Shown piece by piece: positions 38,247 to 48,326 of a stretch of 64,000 nt of DNA (its first letter is position 1; each line of letters opens with the position of its first letter). The notes under the pieces were generated by a model, which saw only the letters and a program-made list of their open reading frames with translations, was not told where the DNA came from and ran no database searches. Source of the stretch: Pseudomonas sp. B21-028. GTDB lineage: Bacteria; Pseudomonadota; Gammaproteobacteria; Pseudomonadales; Pseudomonadaceae. Position numbers and translations under genes: made by a program. The stretch covers positions 4,650,001 to 4,714,000 of the forward strand of contig NZ_CP087184.1 of NCBI RefSeq assembly GCF_024749045.1, in the 5' to 3' direction.

Positions 38247-39212
38247 CTACATATTCCCAAACGCCCTGAACACCCCAATCATGGCCGGCCCAATCGCAAC
38301 CAGGAAGAAACTCGGCCACAAGCAGAAGATCAGCGGGAAGATCAGTTTGGTGCCGATCTTCGCCCCCATCTCCTCGGCCGCCTGGGTACGCCGGTCACGG
38401 AACTCATCGGCGTAGATACGCAAGGTGTCGGCCACGCTGGTGCCGAAGCGGATGCTCTGCGCCAACAGGCTGACCAGCCCCTGGATGTCCTCCAGGCCGG
38501 TGCGCATGGCCAGTTGCCGGAGCGCCTCGGTACTGGTGATGCCGGCGCGGATCTGCGCATTGACCAGGGCCAGTTCTTCGGCCAGTTCAACCTGGCTGAC
38601 CGCCATTTCCTCGGCCACCCGTTCTATGGTCGTGGGCAGGGCCAGGCCCGACTCGACGCACACCACCATCAAATCCAGCGCATCCGGAAATGCGGCGCGC
38701 AGCCGGGCCTGGCGCGCCTGCTTGCGCTTGCCGATGTAAAGCGCCGGCAGCAGCCAGCCGATGCCCACCATCATGATTACCCCCAGCAGGCCGAGGGCCA
38801 CCGGCACCTTGACCAGCGGCAGCAGCAAGAGCGCCAGGCCGAGCATCAACAGCGGCAGCATCAGGCGTACGGCCCAGTACATCTGCACCGCCGACGCGGA
38901 GCGGTAACCGGCGTGCGTCAGCAGGATCTGGGTGGCGGACGTCTGGGTCGGATCGGCCGAGGCAAAGCGCTGGCCGATCCGTTCGAGCAGCAGTTGCAGG
39001 TTACCGGGCGCCTCATGCCCCGCCGCGCTACCCGAATAACCGCGCTTGATCAGCGCCAGGCGCCGCTGGACCGGGTCCTGCAACCCCAGCACCAACAACA
39101 GTAGGGCGGCCATCGTCAGCACTGTACTGAGCCCAATCGCAGTGACGAACAGCAGACGCGCCAACTCCTCGCTCCCGGTAAACCGACTGAATAACCCGAG
39201 CAAAAAATCCAT
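38247..39212 (-). CDS. tadC: Tad inner-membrane platform protein TadC
   Basis: This 321-residue type II secretion F-domain protein has membrane segments near residues 21-43, 112-130, 132-152 and 290-312, and the T2SSF core FPDALDLMVVCVESGLALPTTIERVA. With TadB it forms the inner-membrane platform on which the TadA ATPase acts. It is last in the minus-strand tad operon, 27 bp after tadB. Confidence 0.9.
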   Translation of the reverse strand: MDFLLGLFSRFTGSEELARLLFVTAIGLSTVLTMAALLLLVLGLQDPVQRRLALIKRGYSGSAAGHEAPGNLQLLLERIGQRFASADPTQTSATQILLTHAGYRSASAVQMYWAVRLMLPLLMLGLALLLLPLVKVPVALGLLGVIMMVGIGWLLPALYIGKRKQARQARLRAAFPDALDLMVVCVESGLALPTTIERVAEEMAVSQVELAEELALVNAQIRAGITSTEALRQLAMRTGLEDIQGLVSLLAQSIRFGTSVADTLRIYADEFRDRRTQAAEEMGAKIGTKLIFPLIFCLWPSFFLVAIGPAMIGVFRAFGNM

Positions 39213-39239
39213 GACTGATACCCCGCGGCAAGACAGCGT

Positions 39240-40226
39240 TCAAACCTGGATCCGGATGATCTTCCGTATCCAGAAAATCCCGATCAACATGGCGCAGAAC
39301 GCACCGATGATCAGCTTGTGGCCTATGGGATCGTTGATCAGCACAGGCATGTAGCTGGGGCTCGTGAGGACGATGGCAATCGCCAGCACGAAAGGAATGG
39401 CCACCAGCACCCAGGCCGACATGCGCCCTTCCGCCGAGAGGGTCCTGATCTTGCGCTGGAAACGGAAGCGTCCGCGGATCAACCGGCTCAGGCGCTCAAG
39501 CACCTCGGTCAGGTTGCCGCCGGTTTCGCGGTGGATGAGGATCGAGGTCACCAGCATCATCACCGTCATGCTGGGCATGCGTTCCAGCAGGCCGAGCATG
39601 GCCCGGCGCACATCGTTGCCATAGTTGATGTCGGCGAAGGCCAGGCCGAACTCCTGGGCCACCGGTCCCTTGTGTTCATCGGCCACCAGGCGCAGGGTTT
39701 CGTTGAACGGATGACCGGCGCGCAGGGCCCGGCACATGGCGTCCAGCGCATCCGGCAGACCTTCCTCGAACGCCGCGAAACGCTTGCCGCGGTCGCGCAC
39801 GATCTTCAACACCGGCAGCCAGAACAGCCCAAAGGCCGCCAGCAATGCCATCCACCAGATCGGCGAAACCATCAGCACCAGGGCAGCGGCCGCCACGCCC
39901 AGGACCAGACCGAGCAGCATCACCCGATAGGCGCGATATTCATGGCCGGCCTGCTCGATCAGTTGCGTCAGGTTGGCCATGAAGGGCAACTGTTCGAGCC
40001 GGGCCTCCAGGGGCGACAGGCGCGTCAGGTATTTCTGCCGCAATACGGTCTGCATATTGGGCAGGTGGTTGGCCTTTTCCAGTACATGCAGACGCCCGCG
40101 GATGCGCTTGCGCATCTTGCCGGCCTCGCCAAACACCGGCACCACCACGCCCTGGGACAGGAGGAAAACAGCGATGAACACCATGCCCAGGAAAATCAGG
40201 ATAAATTCGGCAGGGATATTGTTCAT
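39240..40226 (-). CDS. tadB: Tad inner-membrane platform protein TadB
   Basis: This 328-residue T2SSF protein has segments at about 9-27, 92-130 and near the C-terminus, and the core [35 protein letters not shown] 40226 overlaps the tadA stop by four bases (ATGA) and has GGAGG about 10 nt upstream, so it is preferred over an in-frame ATG 7 codons earlier. Confidence 0.9.
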   Translation of the reverse strand: MNNIPAEFILIFLGMVFIAVFLLSQGVVVPVFGEAGKMRKRIRGRLHVLEKANHLPNMQTVLRQKYLTRLSPLEARLEQLPFMANLTQLIEQAGHEYRAYRVMLLGLVLGVAAAALVLMVSPIWWMALLAAFGLFWLPVLKIVRDRGKRFAAFEEGLPDALDAMCRALRAGHPFNETLRLVADEHKGPVAQEFGLAFADINYGNDVRRAMLGLLERMPSMTVMMLVTSILIHRETGGNLTEVLERLSRLIRGRFRFQRKIRTLSAEGRMSAWVLVAIPFVLAIAIVLTSPSYMPVLINDPIGHKLIIGAFCAMLIGIFWIRKIIRIQV

Positions 40227-41665
40227 GACGACCGGGCCTCCATCCACTCAGGGCGGAACAGGGTCAGCGGCAACTCGATGCCGCGCTTGGCCAACACATC
40301 GCGAAAGGCCGGGATCATGCCGCTGGGCCGATATTCGCCAAGTACTTCGCCGTGCTCGCCGATGCCCTGGCGCGCAAAGCAGAAGATTTCGGTCATGGTG
40401 ATAACCTCGCCTTCCATGCCGTTGATCTCCTGGATGCTCACCACCCGTCGCTTGCCATCTTCTTGACGCTCCAGTTGGATCACCACATCGATGGCCGAGG
40501 CAATTTGTTGACGCATGGCCTTGATCGGAAATGTCGCGCCGGTCATCGACACCATGTTCTCGATTCGTCCCAGTGCATCCCGTGCGGTGTTGGCGTGGAT
40601 GGTGGTCAGGGAACCATCGTGACCGGTGTTCATGGCCGTGAGCATGTCCAGCGCCTCGGCACCGCGCACCTCGCCAATGACAATCCGGTCCGGGCGCATC
40701 CGCAGGCTGTTGCGCACCAGCTCCCGCTGGCTCACCTCGCCCCGGCCCTCGATGTTCGAAGGCCGGGTTTCCAGGCGCACCACGTGGGGTTGCTGCAGTT
40801 GCAGCTCAGCCGAATCCTCGATGGTGACGATGCGCTCGTTGTGCGGGATGAAACTGGACAGCACATTGAGCATGGTGGTCTTGCCGCTGCCGGTCCCGCC
40901 GGAAATCAGCACGTTCAGGCGTCCGCGCACGATAGCCTTGAGCAACAGGGCAATGGCCGGGGTCATGGTGCCCACCTGGACCAGGCTGTCGGTGTTGAGC
41001 AGGTCCACCGCGAAGCGCCGGATCGACATGCTCGGACCGTCGATGGCCAGCGGCGGGATGATCGCGTTGACCCGCGAGCCATCCTTGAGCCGGGCGTCCA
41101 CCAGCGGCGAGGACTCGTCGATGCGCCGCCCCAGGCTGGAGACGATGCGGTCGATGATGTTCAGCAAATGCTGGTCGTCACGAAAGCGCACGTCGGTCCG
41201 CTGCAGCTTGCCGAAGCGCTCGACATAGACCGAGGCAAACCCGTTGACCAGGATGTCGGACACGCTGTGGTCGGCCAGCAATGGTTCCAGCGGGCCGAGG
41301 CCCAGCACCTCGTCGGTGATCTGCTTGATGATCAACTGGCGACTGGCGGTGCTCACCGGTGCCGAATGTTCATCGAGCAGGCGCTGGCAGATATCGCGAA
41401 TCTGCCGCGCGGCCTCGACCTGTTCGAGGGCATCGAGCAAGGACAGGTCCATGACCTTGAGCAATTGCTGGTAGATCCTTTCCCGCCACTCCGCTTCCAC
41501 CGGCGTGACCTGGCTGCGGGTTTCGTAGAGCACGTCCGGGACGGCCTGTTCCCAGGCCATCAACTCCTCTGTCGAATCCGGCTGGCCGTCGCCGTGCAGG
41601 GGGGCCACTGAGGCGCCGGGTTTACCGGACTGTTTGCGCAAGCGGTTGCGGAAATCGCTGATCAT
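40223..41665 (-). CDS. tadA: Tad pilus assembly ATPase TadA/CpaF
   Basis: This 480-residue secretion ATPase powers Flp pilus extension, and in some species retraction. It has an N-terminal helical region, the Asp box [11 protein letters not shown], Walker [15 protein letters not shown] (about 260-273), Walker [18 protein letters not shown] and the His box [15 protein letters not shown]. It lies 3 bp after tadZ. Confidence 0.95.
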   Translation of the reverse strand: MISDFRNRLRKQSGKPGASVAPLHGDGQPDSTEELMAWEQAVPDVLYETRSQVTPVEAEWRERIYQQLLKVMDLSLLDALEQVEAARQIRDICQRLLDEHSAPVSTASRQLIIKQITDEVLGLGPLEPLLADHSVSDILVNGFASVYVERFGKLQRTDVRFRDDQHLLNIIDRIVSSLGRRIDESSPLVDARLKDGSRVNAIIPPLAIDGPSMSIRRFAVDLLNTDSLVQVGTMTPAIALLLKAIVRGRLNVLISGGTGSGKTTMLNVLSSFIPHNERIVTIEDSAELQLQQPHVVRLETRPSNIEGRGEVSQRELVRNSLRMRPDRIVIGEVRGAEALDMLTAMNTGHDGSLTTIHANTARDALGRIENMVSMTGATFPIKAMRQQIASAIDVVIQLERQEDGKRRVVSIQEINGMEGEVITMTEIFCFARQGIGEHGEVLGEYRPSGMIPAFRDVLAKRGIELPLTLFRPEWMEARSS

Positions 41666-41668
41666 GGG

Positions 41669-42889
41669 TCATTCCCCGAAGAAACGGTTGAAGGCGCGTT
41701 TGAACAGGCCTTTGTCTGTGCTTGTCTGGTGACCGACCAGGTCTTCGGTCAAATCGCGCAGCGCGACAGTGATGGCCGCCCTCGGCGCGTGCAGCCCCAA
41801 CGGCACGCCAGTGTTCTGACTCTGGCTGACCAGGTTGAAGTCATTGGGTAATCTGGACAGGTTCGTGCAGCGCAGGGCCTCGCCGATGTCCTTGAGGCTG
41901 ATCGCGGCCGCCTTGTCATAGCGGTTGACCACGATCTGCAACTGCTCGCCGCGCACACCCAGGTCTTCGCGCAGGATCCGCACCAGAGCACTGGCATCGC
42001 GCAGGTGGCTGACGCTCTGCTGCACCACCACGTACACCCGGTCCACCTGTTCCAGCACCGAGCCGGTGAGATGATCGATCTGCCGCGGCAGGTCCACCAC
42101 CACCCAGTCGTAGCTGGCGCGGGCCAGTTGCAGGAGGGTGTCGAGCTGTTCGGGTTGGGCGTCCTGGGGCAGGCACAATTCGCCGGCACGCCCACCCAGC
42201 ACGTGCAGGGTCGGACTGAAGTGACTGCAGAAACCCCGCAGCGCGATGCTGTCCAGATCGTCGATCTGTTGCAGCACTTCCAGGTGGCTGTGGGACTGCG
42301 CGACGTCGAGGTAATGGGTCACGCTGCCGAACTGCAGGTCCATGTCCAGCAACAGGGTATTACCCGCACGGGCGCTCAGTTGCTGGGCCAGGTTGCAGGC
42401 CACCAGGGTTCCGCCGGAACCGCCCTTGGCGCCAATCACGGCGACCAGCTTGCCCTCGACGCCATTGCCGAGACGAACCTCGGCCACCAGACGATTCAGC
42501 GCAGCGACCAATTCGGTCTCGGCGATGGGCTCGGGCAGCACGTCGCGGGCACCGGCCTGCATGGCCAGGCGCATGGCCTCCTGGTCGCTCAACAGGCCGC
42601 ACACCAGCATCGGCGGACGCTCATGGGCCGGACGTTGCAGCAACGCCGCCAGCTCTTCGCGCCACAGGTGGCTGACCCGCAACAGCAGCAGGTCGGGCAT
42701 GCGCTCCAGGCCGTAAAGGGGGTCGACATGCCCATTGCTCACCAGCCGCGTACTGACTTCCAGGCAGGGCATGCGCTGGCAGACACATTGCAGGTCGCGC
42801 AGGGACGCGGCGTCACGGCTGCTGATCAGCAGTCGCAGCCCGGCTTTGCCGACGGCGCTCGGAACGGGCGTTTCTCTGGTATTCAGCAT
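41669..42889 (-). CDS. tadZ: Tad pilus localisation protein TadZ/CpaE
   Basis: This 406-residue protein has a receiver-like N-terminal domain (about 18-140) and a ParA/MinD-like ATPase domain. Its Walker A is KGGSGGT (155-161), so the lysine of the usual GKT is a glycine, an atypical form also found in TadZ relatives. TadZ places the Tad machine at the pole. ATG 42889 has GGGGAGA 7 nt upstream; the 109 extra upstream codons in this frame lie inside the next gene and are discounted. Confidence 0.9.
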   Translation of the reverse strand: MLNTRETPVPSAVGKAGLRLLISSRDAASLRDLQCVCQRMPCLEVSTRLVSNGHVDPLYGLERMPDLLLLRVSHLWREELAALLQRPAHERPPMLVCGLLSDQEAMRLAMQAGARDVLPEPIAETELVAALNRLVAEVRLGNGVEGKLVAVIGAKGGSGGTLVACNLAQQLSARAGNTLLLDMDLQFGSVTHYLDVAQSHSHLEVLQQIDDLDSIALRGFCSHFSPTLHVLGGRAGELCLPQDAQPEQLDTLLQLARASYDWVVVDLPRQIDHLTGSVLEQVDRVYVVVQQSVSHLRDASALVRILREDLGVRGEQLQIVVNRYDKAAAISLKDIGEALRCTNLSRLPNDFNLVSQSQNTGVPLGLHAPRAAITVALRDLTEDLVGHQTSTDKGLFKRAFNRFFGE

Positions 42890-43386
42890 GGTGTGATCTC
42901 CCCGGAATCGGAATGACGCCCAAGGCTTTCGCGTGGCAAGGTTGCCCTGAAGGCGGGCAAGGTAATGGACACGCCCAAGCCGGGAATGAACAGGTTGAAC
43001 ACGTAGTTCTGTACGCTCAACTGGACGTAGCGGATGGCCCGGAAGCCGGTGGCGCCGGACGTGTCGGCAGGGTTCGCCACCACGGCGCCATTGACGTCCA
43101 GGTAGGTCAGCGCCAGGTTCGTGGTGGCCAGGCTGCTGATCAGTTGGCTGGTGCCAGCGTCGGACGCGGCATTGAAGATGGCCCGGCGCAATACCACCGG
43201 ATCGCTGATGTTGCACACCGCCGCCAGGCGCGCACCGCGCCGCGCGGCTTCATCCAGGGCGTTGGCGGTAAAGTACAACCGGCCCATCTCCAGCACGCCG
43301 AACAACAGGATGAACACCAGCAGGCCCACGAAGGAAAACTCGACGATGTAGGTGCCGCGCATGTGTTTGCGGTTCATCGATTTCAT
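42883..43386 (-). CDS. TadE/TadF-like minor pseudopilin
   Basis: This 167-residue protein begins MKSMNRKHMRGTYIVEFSFV and has the TadE-type N-terminus: a short basic leader, then Glu in a long hydrophobic helix (YIVEFSFVGLLVFILLFGVLEMGRL). It is probably processed by the same prepilin peptidase as Flp. It overlaps the TadE stop by one base and the tadZ start by 7 bp. Confidence 0.85.
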   Translation of the reverse strand: MKSMNRKHMRGTYIVEFSFVGLLVFILLFGVLEMGRLYFTANALDEAARRGARLAAVCNISDPVVLRRAIFNAASDAGTSQLISSLATTNLALTYLDVNGAVVANPADTSGATGFRAIRYVQLSVQNYVFNLFIPGLGVSITLPAFRATLPRESLGRHSDSGEITPC

Positions 43387-43865
43387 CACAGCACCCTCAT
43401 CACAGTGGTTGCGACCAGCGGGATGCCCAGTGACATGGCGGCACCGAAGAAGCCCGGCAGCGACCCGGTGCAATTGCCCGCGCCAATCACCGGGCAGAAC
43501 GTATAAGTGATGGTGACCCGCACATGGTCCGTGCCCACCGCTGCGACCGCCACGTCGGCCGTGGTCAACCCGGACACCACGGCGCTGCCGACCTGGGCGG
43601 GCACGCCATACACCGCGACGTTCTTCGTCTGAGTCAACAAGGTGTTGCTCAGGGCGATGCCGCCCAACGTGGAGTTCCAGGCCTGGCCGGCGACGAACCG
43701 ATCGGCGTCACGGCTGGCCTGCAACAGCACGTTGTACTGGTAGAGCATGCGACCGAACTCACCGAAGGCCAGCAACAGCATCAGCACCAGGGGCAGCACC
43801 AGGGTGAACTCCACCAGCGCCACGCCTTGCTGGGCCTGCGGGGGTTTGAATTGAACAAGTCCCAT
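43386..43865 (-). CDS. tadE: TadE-like minor pseudopilin
   Basis: This 159-residue protein starts with a short leader and QGVALVEFTLVLPLVLMLLLAFGEFGR, the standard TadE helix with Glu near its start. The remaining extracytoplasmic part contains two cysteines that could pair (FCPVIGAGNC). It follows tadG by 8 bp and overlaps the second TadE-like gene by one base. Confidence 0.88.
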   Translation of the reverse strand: MGLVQFKPPQAQQGVALVEFTLVLPLVLMLLLAFGEFGRMLYQYNVLLQASRDADRFVAGQAWNSTLGGIALSNTLLTQTKNVAVYGVPAQVGSAVVSGLTTADVAVAAVGTDHVRVTITYTFCPVIGAGNCTGSLPGFFGAAMSLGIPLVATTVMRVL

Positions 43866-43873
43866 GATGCCTC

Positions 43874-45190
43874 CTACGAGTCAGTGCTCGGATTGCCACT
43901 GCCGTTGAGGTAGGTTTTATAGAGCTGGATGATCTGCGGGCCGGCATCGCCCGACGGTGTGGGGCCCGGTACGCCATCGCCTTCACACTCCTGGACGAAC
44001 TGGCCGAAGACCAGGGAGTCCGAACCGCCACCATTCACCGGTTGCACGACGAAATAGCAACCGAACCCCAAGACCGGAATCGAGGTTGAGCCGCCCTGCT
44101 TGCCGGTGCAGTTGCCGATCACGATCTTCAGCATCCGGCGCTCGAAAACCCCGTTGCTCTGGCAGCCGCTGGCGCCCCCCGCCACGCACTCTGCGACCTT
44201 GGCCCGCCAGTCGTTATAGTCCTGTATCGCCTCGCCTCCCGCCGAAAGATCGCCATTGCTGGACGTGACAGGCTTGTTTTTGTATTGCGCCTGGGAGAGC
44301 GCGTCGTCGTAGGTCATCGCAGGGGAGCTCGAGGTCGTCACCAGGTCCGGTGGATAGTCCGAAGCTCTGACCGGGCCGTTGTAGATGCCAAAGCGCGTGT
44401 TCAAGCCCTGGGACGTCGGGCCGGCGGTGTTGCCCGGCGAAGTCTGGACGTTGTCCCCGACACTCCGGCACACCGAGCCACCGCCTGCCAGGTCTTCGCG
44501 CACAGCACTGCCGCCAGAGCCGAAGTCGAGCAGTTGGAAGTTGCCGGGGCCGATGGGCGATGAATTGCCAGCCGCCGTCTTCAAGACCTCCAGGTCACCA
44601 AACTGGTACCCCCAGAAGTTGCCGGCAGCCGGGTCGTATTGGCCAGCGTCACCGCAGATCATCAAGGGCGCCAGGTCACAAGGCGAGGTCGGGCTGGGCC
44701 CTGCCGTGGCAATGGCTGCCACTCTCTTGCTGCCGAGGCCGGCGCTGCCCATCGTCTGGACGAAACTCCAGAAAAAACCGTTCAGTTGATAGCTCGATAC
44801 CGACACCCGCACGTACTTGGCATCGGCTGGCCCGGGGTAAGAGAACGGACCGTAGACGCTGCTGGCCAGCTCTACCACGGCAAACGCCCCCGGATTGCCG
44901 GCGACGGCGGTGGCCAGCTCAGCGTTGCCCGAGGCCTGGGCGTTCTTGTTCAACGTGTCCAGGGCCGCCGCACGCGTCGTGCTGGCCATGTTGAGGCCAC
45001 CGGTGACCTGGCTCAGGGTCTTGGCGCCGCTCAAGGCCGCGGCATCCACTGCATTCTGCAAACGCGTCTTGTTGAGCAGCATGTGGCCGCCGTCCAGGGC
45101 CAACGCTGCCATCATGGAGATCGCCACCAGTGCGATCACCATCAATACACTCACTGCCCCTCCCTGGCGTCGTCCCATATCGGAATTCAT
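43874..45190 (-). CDS. tadG: TadG-like pilus protein
   Basis: This 438-residue protein begins with a TadG/TadE_N region: GRRQGGAVSVLMVIALVAISMMAALALDGGHMLLNKTRLQ is a short leader plus membrane helix. A Ser/Gly-rich extracytoplasmic domain with many cysteines follows. No clear von Willebrand MIDAS motif is visible. The start is uncertain: ATG 45190 has GAGGG 7 nt upstream, ATG 45193 is adjacent, and an ATG at 45226 has no such site. Confidence 0.85.
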   Translation of the reverse strand: MNSDMGRRQGGAVSVLMVIALVAISMMAALALDGGHMLLNKTRLQNAVDAAALSGAKTLSQVTGGLNMASTTRAAALDTLNKNAQASGNAELATAVAGNPGAFAVVELASSVYGPFSYPGPADAKYVRVSVSSYQLNGFFWSFVQTMGSAGLGSKRVAAIATAGPSPTSPCDLAPLMICGDAGQYDPAAGNFWGYQFGDLEVLKTAAGNSSPIGPGNFQLLDFGSGGSAVREDLAGGGSVCRSVGDNVQTSPGNTAGPTSQGLNTRFGIYNGPVRASDYPPDLVTTSSSPAMTYDDALSQAQYKNKPVTSSNGDLSAGGEAIQDYNDWRAKVAECVAGGASGCQSNGVFERRMLKIVIGNCTGKQGGSTSIPVLGFGCYFVVQPVNGGGSDSLVFGQFVQECEGDGVPGPTPSGDAGPQIIQLYKTYLNGSGNPSTDS

Positions 45191-45256
45191 CATCACGCCC
45201 TCGTTGACTGCATTGAGGATCGCCATCGCCTGGGAACCAGGCTTTTTTCACGCCAT

Positions 45257-46075
45257 TCAGCGAAGGTTGATCACCTTGCTTTCAACACCACGGATCACCG
45301 TGACCGCCCCGCTGTCCTGCACCTTGGCGACGCGTTGCACGATGGGCCTTGGCGCCGGGGCAGCCGCCACCGTCATGGCCGGTGCGGGCGCGGGTGGCGC
45401 GACGACCACGGCTTTTTTCTCCAGGTTCAGGGGGTTGCGCAGGGCCAGTTGCAACTTGCCTTCGGTTTGCGCGGTGACCAGCGCTTCCGCTTCGACCGCC
45501 GTCATCTCCAGCGTCACGGCGCGCACCACCACCGGTTGGGTCTTGTCGGTGCCCGCGGTCTGGTCCACCGCCAGCACCCGCAGGTTTTCCAGGATGGTCC
45601 GGGACGTGGCGCTGTTGCCGCCGGCGCTGGTGGTCTTGGTCGCCAGCACATCGACCCGGTTGCCCGGCAGCAGGAACCCGCCGACGCCCACGACATCGTC
45701 CACCCGGACCGAGATGGCGCGCTTGTCGGGCGCGATCAGCGAGGCCAGGGTGCTGCCCCCCAGGTGCTCGCTCAGACGCGCACCGCGCACGACGTCGCCA
45801 CGCAAGATGTCGAACGTGGCGATCTTGCCCACGGCCTTTTCACTGGAGTCGAAGGCATCGTCCGGGATCGTATCCATCGGCATGCGCACGGTGGTGACTT
45901 GCTGGGCCTCGACCATTTGCCCGAAGGGGATTTCCACGGTGGCGACTACCACGCTGCGCAGATGGTCATCGGGGGTCGCATTGAGTCGCGCACTCAACCA
46001 GGAGTCGGCCATCCATGCAGCGCCAAGGCCCATTACCAGGGAAACGCCAATCAGCGGAAGCGTACGAGAGCTCAT
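45257..46075 (-). CDS. rcpC: Flp pilus assembly protein RcpC/CpaB
   Basis: This 272-residue periplasmic protein has an N-terminal membrane anchor (about 7-25), a SAF domain (VEIPFGQMVEAQQVTTV ... GDVVRGARLSEHL) and an RcpC/CpaB domain (RAISVRVDDVVGVGGFLLPGNRVDVLAT). It is thought to help the secretin. A Pro/Ala-rich stretch lies near residues 223-245. It is between tadG and the AAA ATPase. Confidence 0.9.
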   Translation of the reverse strand: MSSRTLPLIGVSLVMGLGAAWMADSWLSARLNATPDDHLRSVVVATVEIPFGQMVEAQQVTTVRMPMDTIPDDAFDSSEKAVGKIATFDILRGDVVRGARLSEHLGGSTLASLIAPDKRAISVRVDDVVGVGGFLLPGNRVDVLATKTTSAGGNSATSRTILENLRVLAVDQTAGTDKTQPVVVRAVTLEMTAVEAEALVTAQTEGKLQLALRNPLNLEKKAVVVAPPAPAPAMTVAAAPAPRPIVQRVAKVQDSGAVTVIRGVESKVINLR

Positions 46076-46090
46076 GTCGGTATCTCCGAA

Positions 46091-47419
46091 TCAAAGAAAG
46101 TCGAGCTGAACGAAGTAGTTGTGCCAGGCCCATTCCAGCTCTTGCGGCATCAGGGGTCCGGAACCGCCCAGGTAGCGCTGGCGGTCGAGCGCCATGTTCA
46201 ACAGGTCGCGGGGATGGCAAGGCACCAAGGGCATCCCTTCGCCGGCATACAGCCGCTGCAGTACGTAGCGCACCAACAGCGGGTCGTAAGGGACACCCAG
46301 GCGCTCGCATTCCTGGCGCCAGATGCGCTCGTATTCGTCGGGCTTGAGGTAACCGAACTGGACCTTGTAGCCGATGCGCCGCAGGAATGCCTCGTCGGCC
46401 AGTTCCAACGGATTGAGGTTGGTGGAGAACACCAGGACGAGGTCGAACGGCAGCTCGCAATGCCGACCACCGCCCAGGTTGATGAAGTCGCGCTTCTCTT
46501 CCATGGGTACGATCCAGCGATTGAGCAACTCGGCCGGGGCCATGCGCTGGCGGCCCATGTCGTCGATGATGAACAGGCCATTGCTGGCCTTGAGCTGCAA
46601 GGCGGCCTGGTATTGACGGGCGAACGGATCGTAGCGGACGTCCAACTGTTCCATGCTCAACTCACCACCGGTGATGACGATGGGGCGTTTGCAACACAGC
46701 AGCCGGCGGTCGATGCCTTCGTTGAGCATCAGGTTGTTCGGCTGGCTGTTGTCATCCAGGCGCTGATGCACCTGCGGGTCGTAGATCTCGATCACCGACT
46801 CGTTGATGACAATGGCGTGGGGCACCCAGATGGCCTCGGCAAACAGCCGGATCAACCGGCTGCTGACGTAGGTCTTGCCGGTGCCCGCCGGGCCATAAAT
46901 CATGATCGCCCGCCCGGAGTTCAGGGCCACGCCCAACTGGTCGAGCATGCCTTGGCTCAGCACCATGCCCGACAGGGCTCGCTGCATGTCGTTGGCGGTG
47001 ATACGACCGTGGTGAATGGTCTGGATCTTGATCAGCGAGCGATAGGTGCTCACCGGGAACGGTGCCGCGCCGATATAACCACTGCGGGCCAGGGCATCCC
47101 GGGCCGAACCGCGACCGCGCTCGGTCAGGCCATAACGCAACGCCTGAACACTGGACTGGCCGATCTGGCCCAGCACCTCGACACGGCCGTCCTTGCGCAA
47201 AAACGCCAGGACTTCTTCCAGCACCGCGCCTGTCAGCGCCAGGCGCTCGACCAACCGCGGCATGTCCAGCACACCGGCGTCGTGCAGATGCTTGCATACC
47301 AGTTCACCGAGAAAACTGTCGGTCAGGCCGGTGTCTCGAATCGTGCAAGGCTGGGGTGCCAAGCGTTGTACCGCCTCCCGCTCGCTGGGGTAGGCATCAC
47401 TATCGTTGATGACATGCAT
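46091..47419 (-). CDS. AAA-type ATPase associated with the Flp pilus locus
   Basis: This 442-residue protein has Walker A IMIYGPAGTGKT (Gly176-Thr183), Walker B NGLFIIDDMGR and sensor-1 LVFSTNLNP, typical of AAA chaperone-like ATPases, after an N-terminal winged-helix-like region. It is not one of the canonical TadA/TadZ ATPases; similar genes occur in Pseudomonas tad loci and were described as a Flp-associated chaperone ATPase. The start MHVINDSD has GGGGAGG 6 nt upstream. The exact role is unknown. Confidence 0.8.
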   Translation of the reverse strand: MHVINDSDAYPSEREAVQRLAPQPCTIRDTGLTDSFLGELVCKHLHDAGVLDMPRLVERLALTGAVLEEVLAFLRKDGRVEVLGQIGQSSVQALRYGLTERGRGSARDALARSGYIGAAPFPVSTYRSLIKIQTIHHGRITANDMQRALSGMVLSQGMLDQLGVALNSGRAIMIYGPAGTGKTYVSSRLIRLFAEAIWVPHAIVINESVIEIYDPQVHQRLDDNSQPNNLMLNEGIDRRLLCCKRPIVITGGELSMEQLDVRYDPFARQYQAALQLKASNGLFIIDDMGRQRMAPAELLNRWIVPMEEKRDFINLGGGRHCELPFDLVLVFSTNLNPLELADEAFLRRIGYKVQFGYLKPDEYERIWRQECERLGVPYDPLLVRYVLQRLYAGEGMPLVPCHPRDLLNMALDRQRYLGGSGPLMPQELEWAWHNYFVQLDFL

Positions 47420-47421
47420 GA

Positions 47422-47952
47422 CTAGCCTCCCCAGCCGCCGGCAACCAGTTGCCAGTAGACGCTGTTCAACGTGCCGATCAGGATTGCAATCGAATAAGGA
47501 AAGGGTTTGCCGGCCACTTCGTCCGAAGTGGGCGCCAGGTAGGACTGGGCCCGGACGATCAACCAGTAGCGCCCAAGGGTTTGCAGCAGTTGCCCACGGA
47601 CCAGGACAATCAGAAATCCGCACACACCGCCGGCGATCAGGCTGAACAGTGCGGCCCACAATGCGTAGTGGAACGGCAGGAAGCTGCCGACCATGGTCAT
47701 CAACTTGACGTCACCGGCCGCCATGCCACCTACCGCGTACATCGGCAAGAACAGCCCGAAGCAGATCAGCAGCCCCAGCAGGCTGTCGCCCAAACCGCTG
47801 ATTCCGCCCGTGTAAACCTGACCGGCCAGCCCCAGGGCAAGCCCCAGCAGGACCAGTGAGTTGGGGATGCGGTGGCGGAGCAGATCGCTTACCACCGCTA
47901 CGCCCAGCAGTCCCAGCAGTATTGATGTCGACACCAGCAATTCCATGGACAT
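47422..47952 (-). CDS. fppA: Prepilin peptidase FppA/CpaA
   Basis: This 176-residue A24 aspartic peptidase should cleave the Flp and TadE-like leaders. It has four to five membrane segments. The two catalytic aspartates are Asp23 (VSDLLRHRIPN) and Asp81 (GGMAAGDVKLM). The second motif reads AAGD instead of the family's GxGD. AGGAGA lies 6 nt before ATG 47952; an internal ATG at 47946 is possible. It follows flp by 26 bp. Confidence 0.88.
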   Translation of the reverse strand: MSMELLVSTSILLGLLGVAVVSDLLRHRIPNSLVLLGLALGLAGQVYTGGISGLGDSLLGLLICFGLFLPMYAVGGMAAGDVKLMTMVGSFLPFHYALWAALFSLIAGGVCGFLIVLVRGQLLQTLGRYWLIVRAQSYLAPTSDEVAGKPFPYSIAILIGTLNSVYWQLVAGGWGG

Positions 47953-47978
47953 GGCGCGTCTCCTGGCTGCAGTTATCG

Positions 47979-48176
47979 TTATGCGCAGGCAACGTCGCCG
48001 TTGACCGCCCGGCACAGCGCGCGGATCTTGGTGTCCACGGCGCCCCCCAGCAGCACGAACGCAGCGGCAACCGCCACCGTGATCAAGCCACCCGCCACGG
48101 CATATTCAACAATGGTCAGGCCATCTTCATCTTTGGCGAACTTGCTGATGGAAGTTCTGATGGTATGCAGAGTCAT
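47979..48176 (-). CDS. flp: Flp-type pilin (second copy in operon order)
   Basis: This 65-residue prepilin has a leader ending KDEDG and a mature part beginning LTIVEYAVAGGL, with the Glu-Tyr pair typical of Flp pilins, then a hydrophobic helix. It ends with a cysteine pair (ALCRAVNGDVACA). It lies just upstream of the peptidase gene and is 150 bp downstream of a near-identical pilin gene. Confidence 0.93.
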   Translation of the reverse strand: MTLHTIRTSISKFAKDEDGLTIVEYAVAGGLITVAVAAAFVLLGGAVDTKIRALCRAVNGDVACA

Positions 48177-48326
48177 TTTATTTACCTCATGTTCAGAAGT
48201 AATACGGCAATGAACTTAGTTATTGGGGACAGCGTCATGTCCATTTGAAATTTCGTTGTACTCACAGCAAAAGAGTCGCAGCGTTATTCCGTGGAAGTTG
48301 CCGTGTCCCCACATCCTGGCTTATCG

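Noticed and set aside
44639-47425. Open frame of 928 codons antisense to tadG, rcpC and the AAA ATPase
   Set aside because: It crosses three clear genes on the other strand and its composition is that of a reverse frame.
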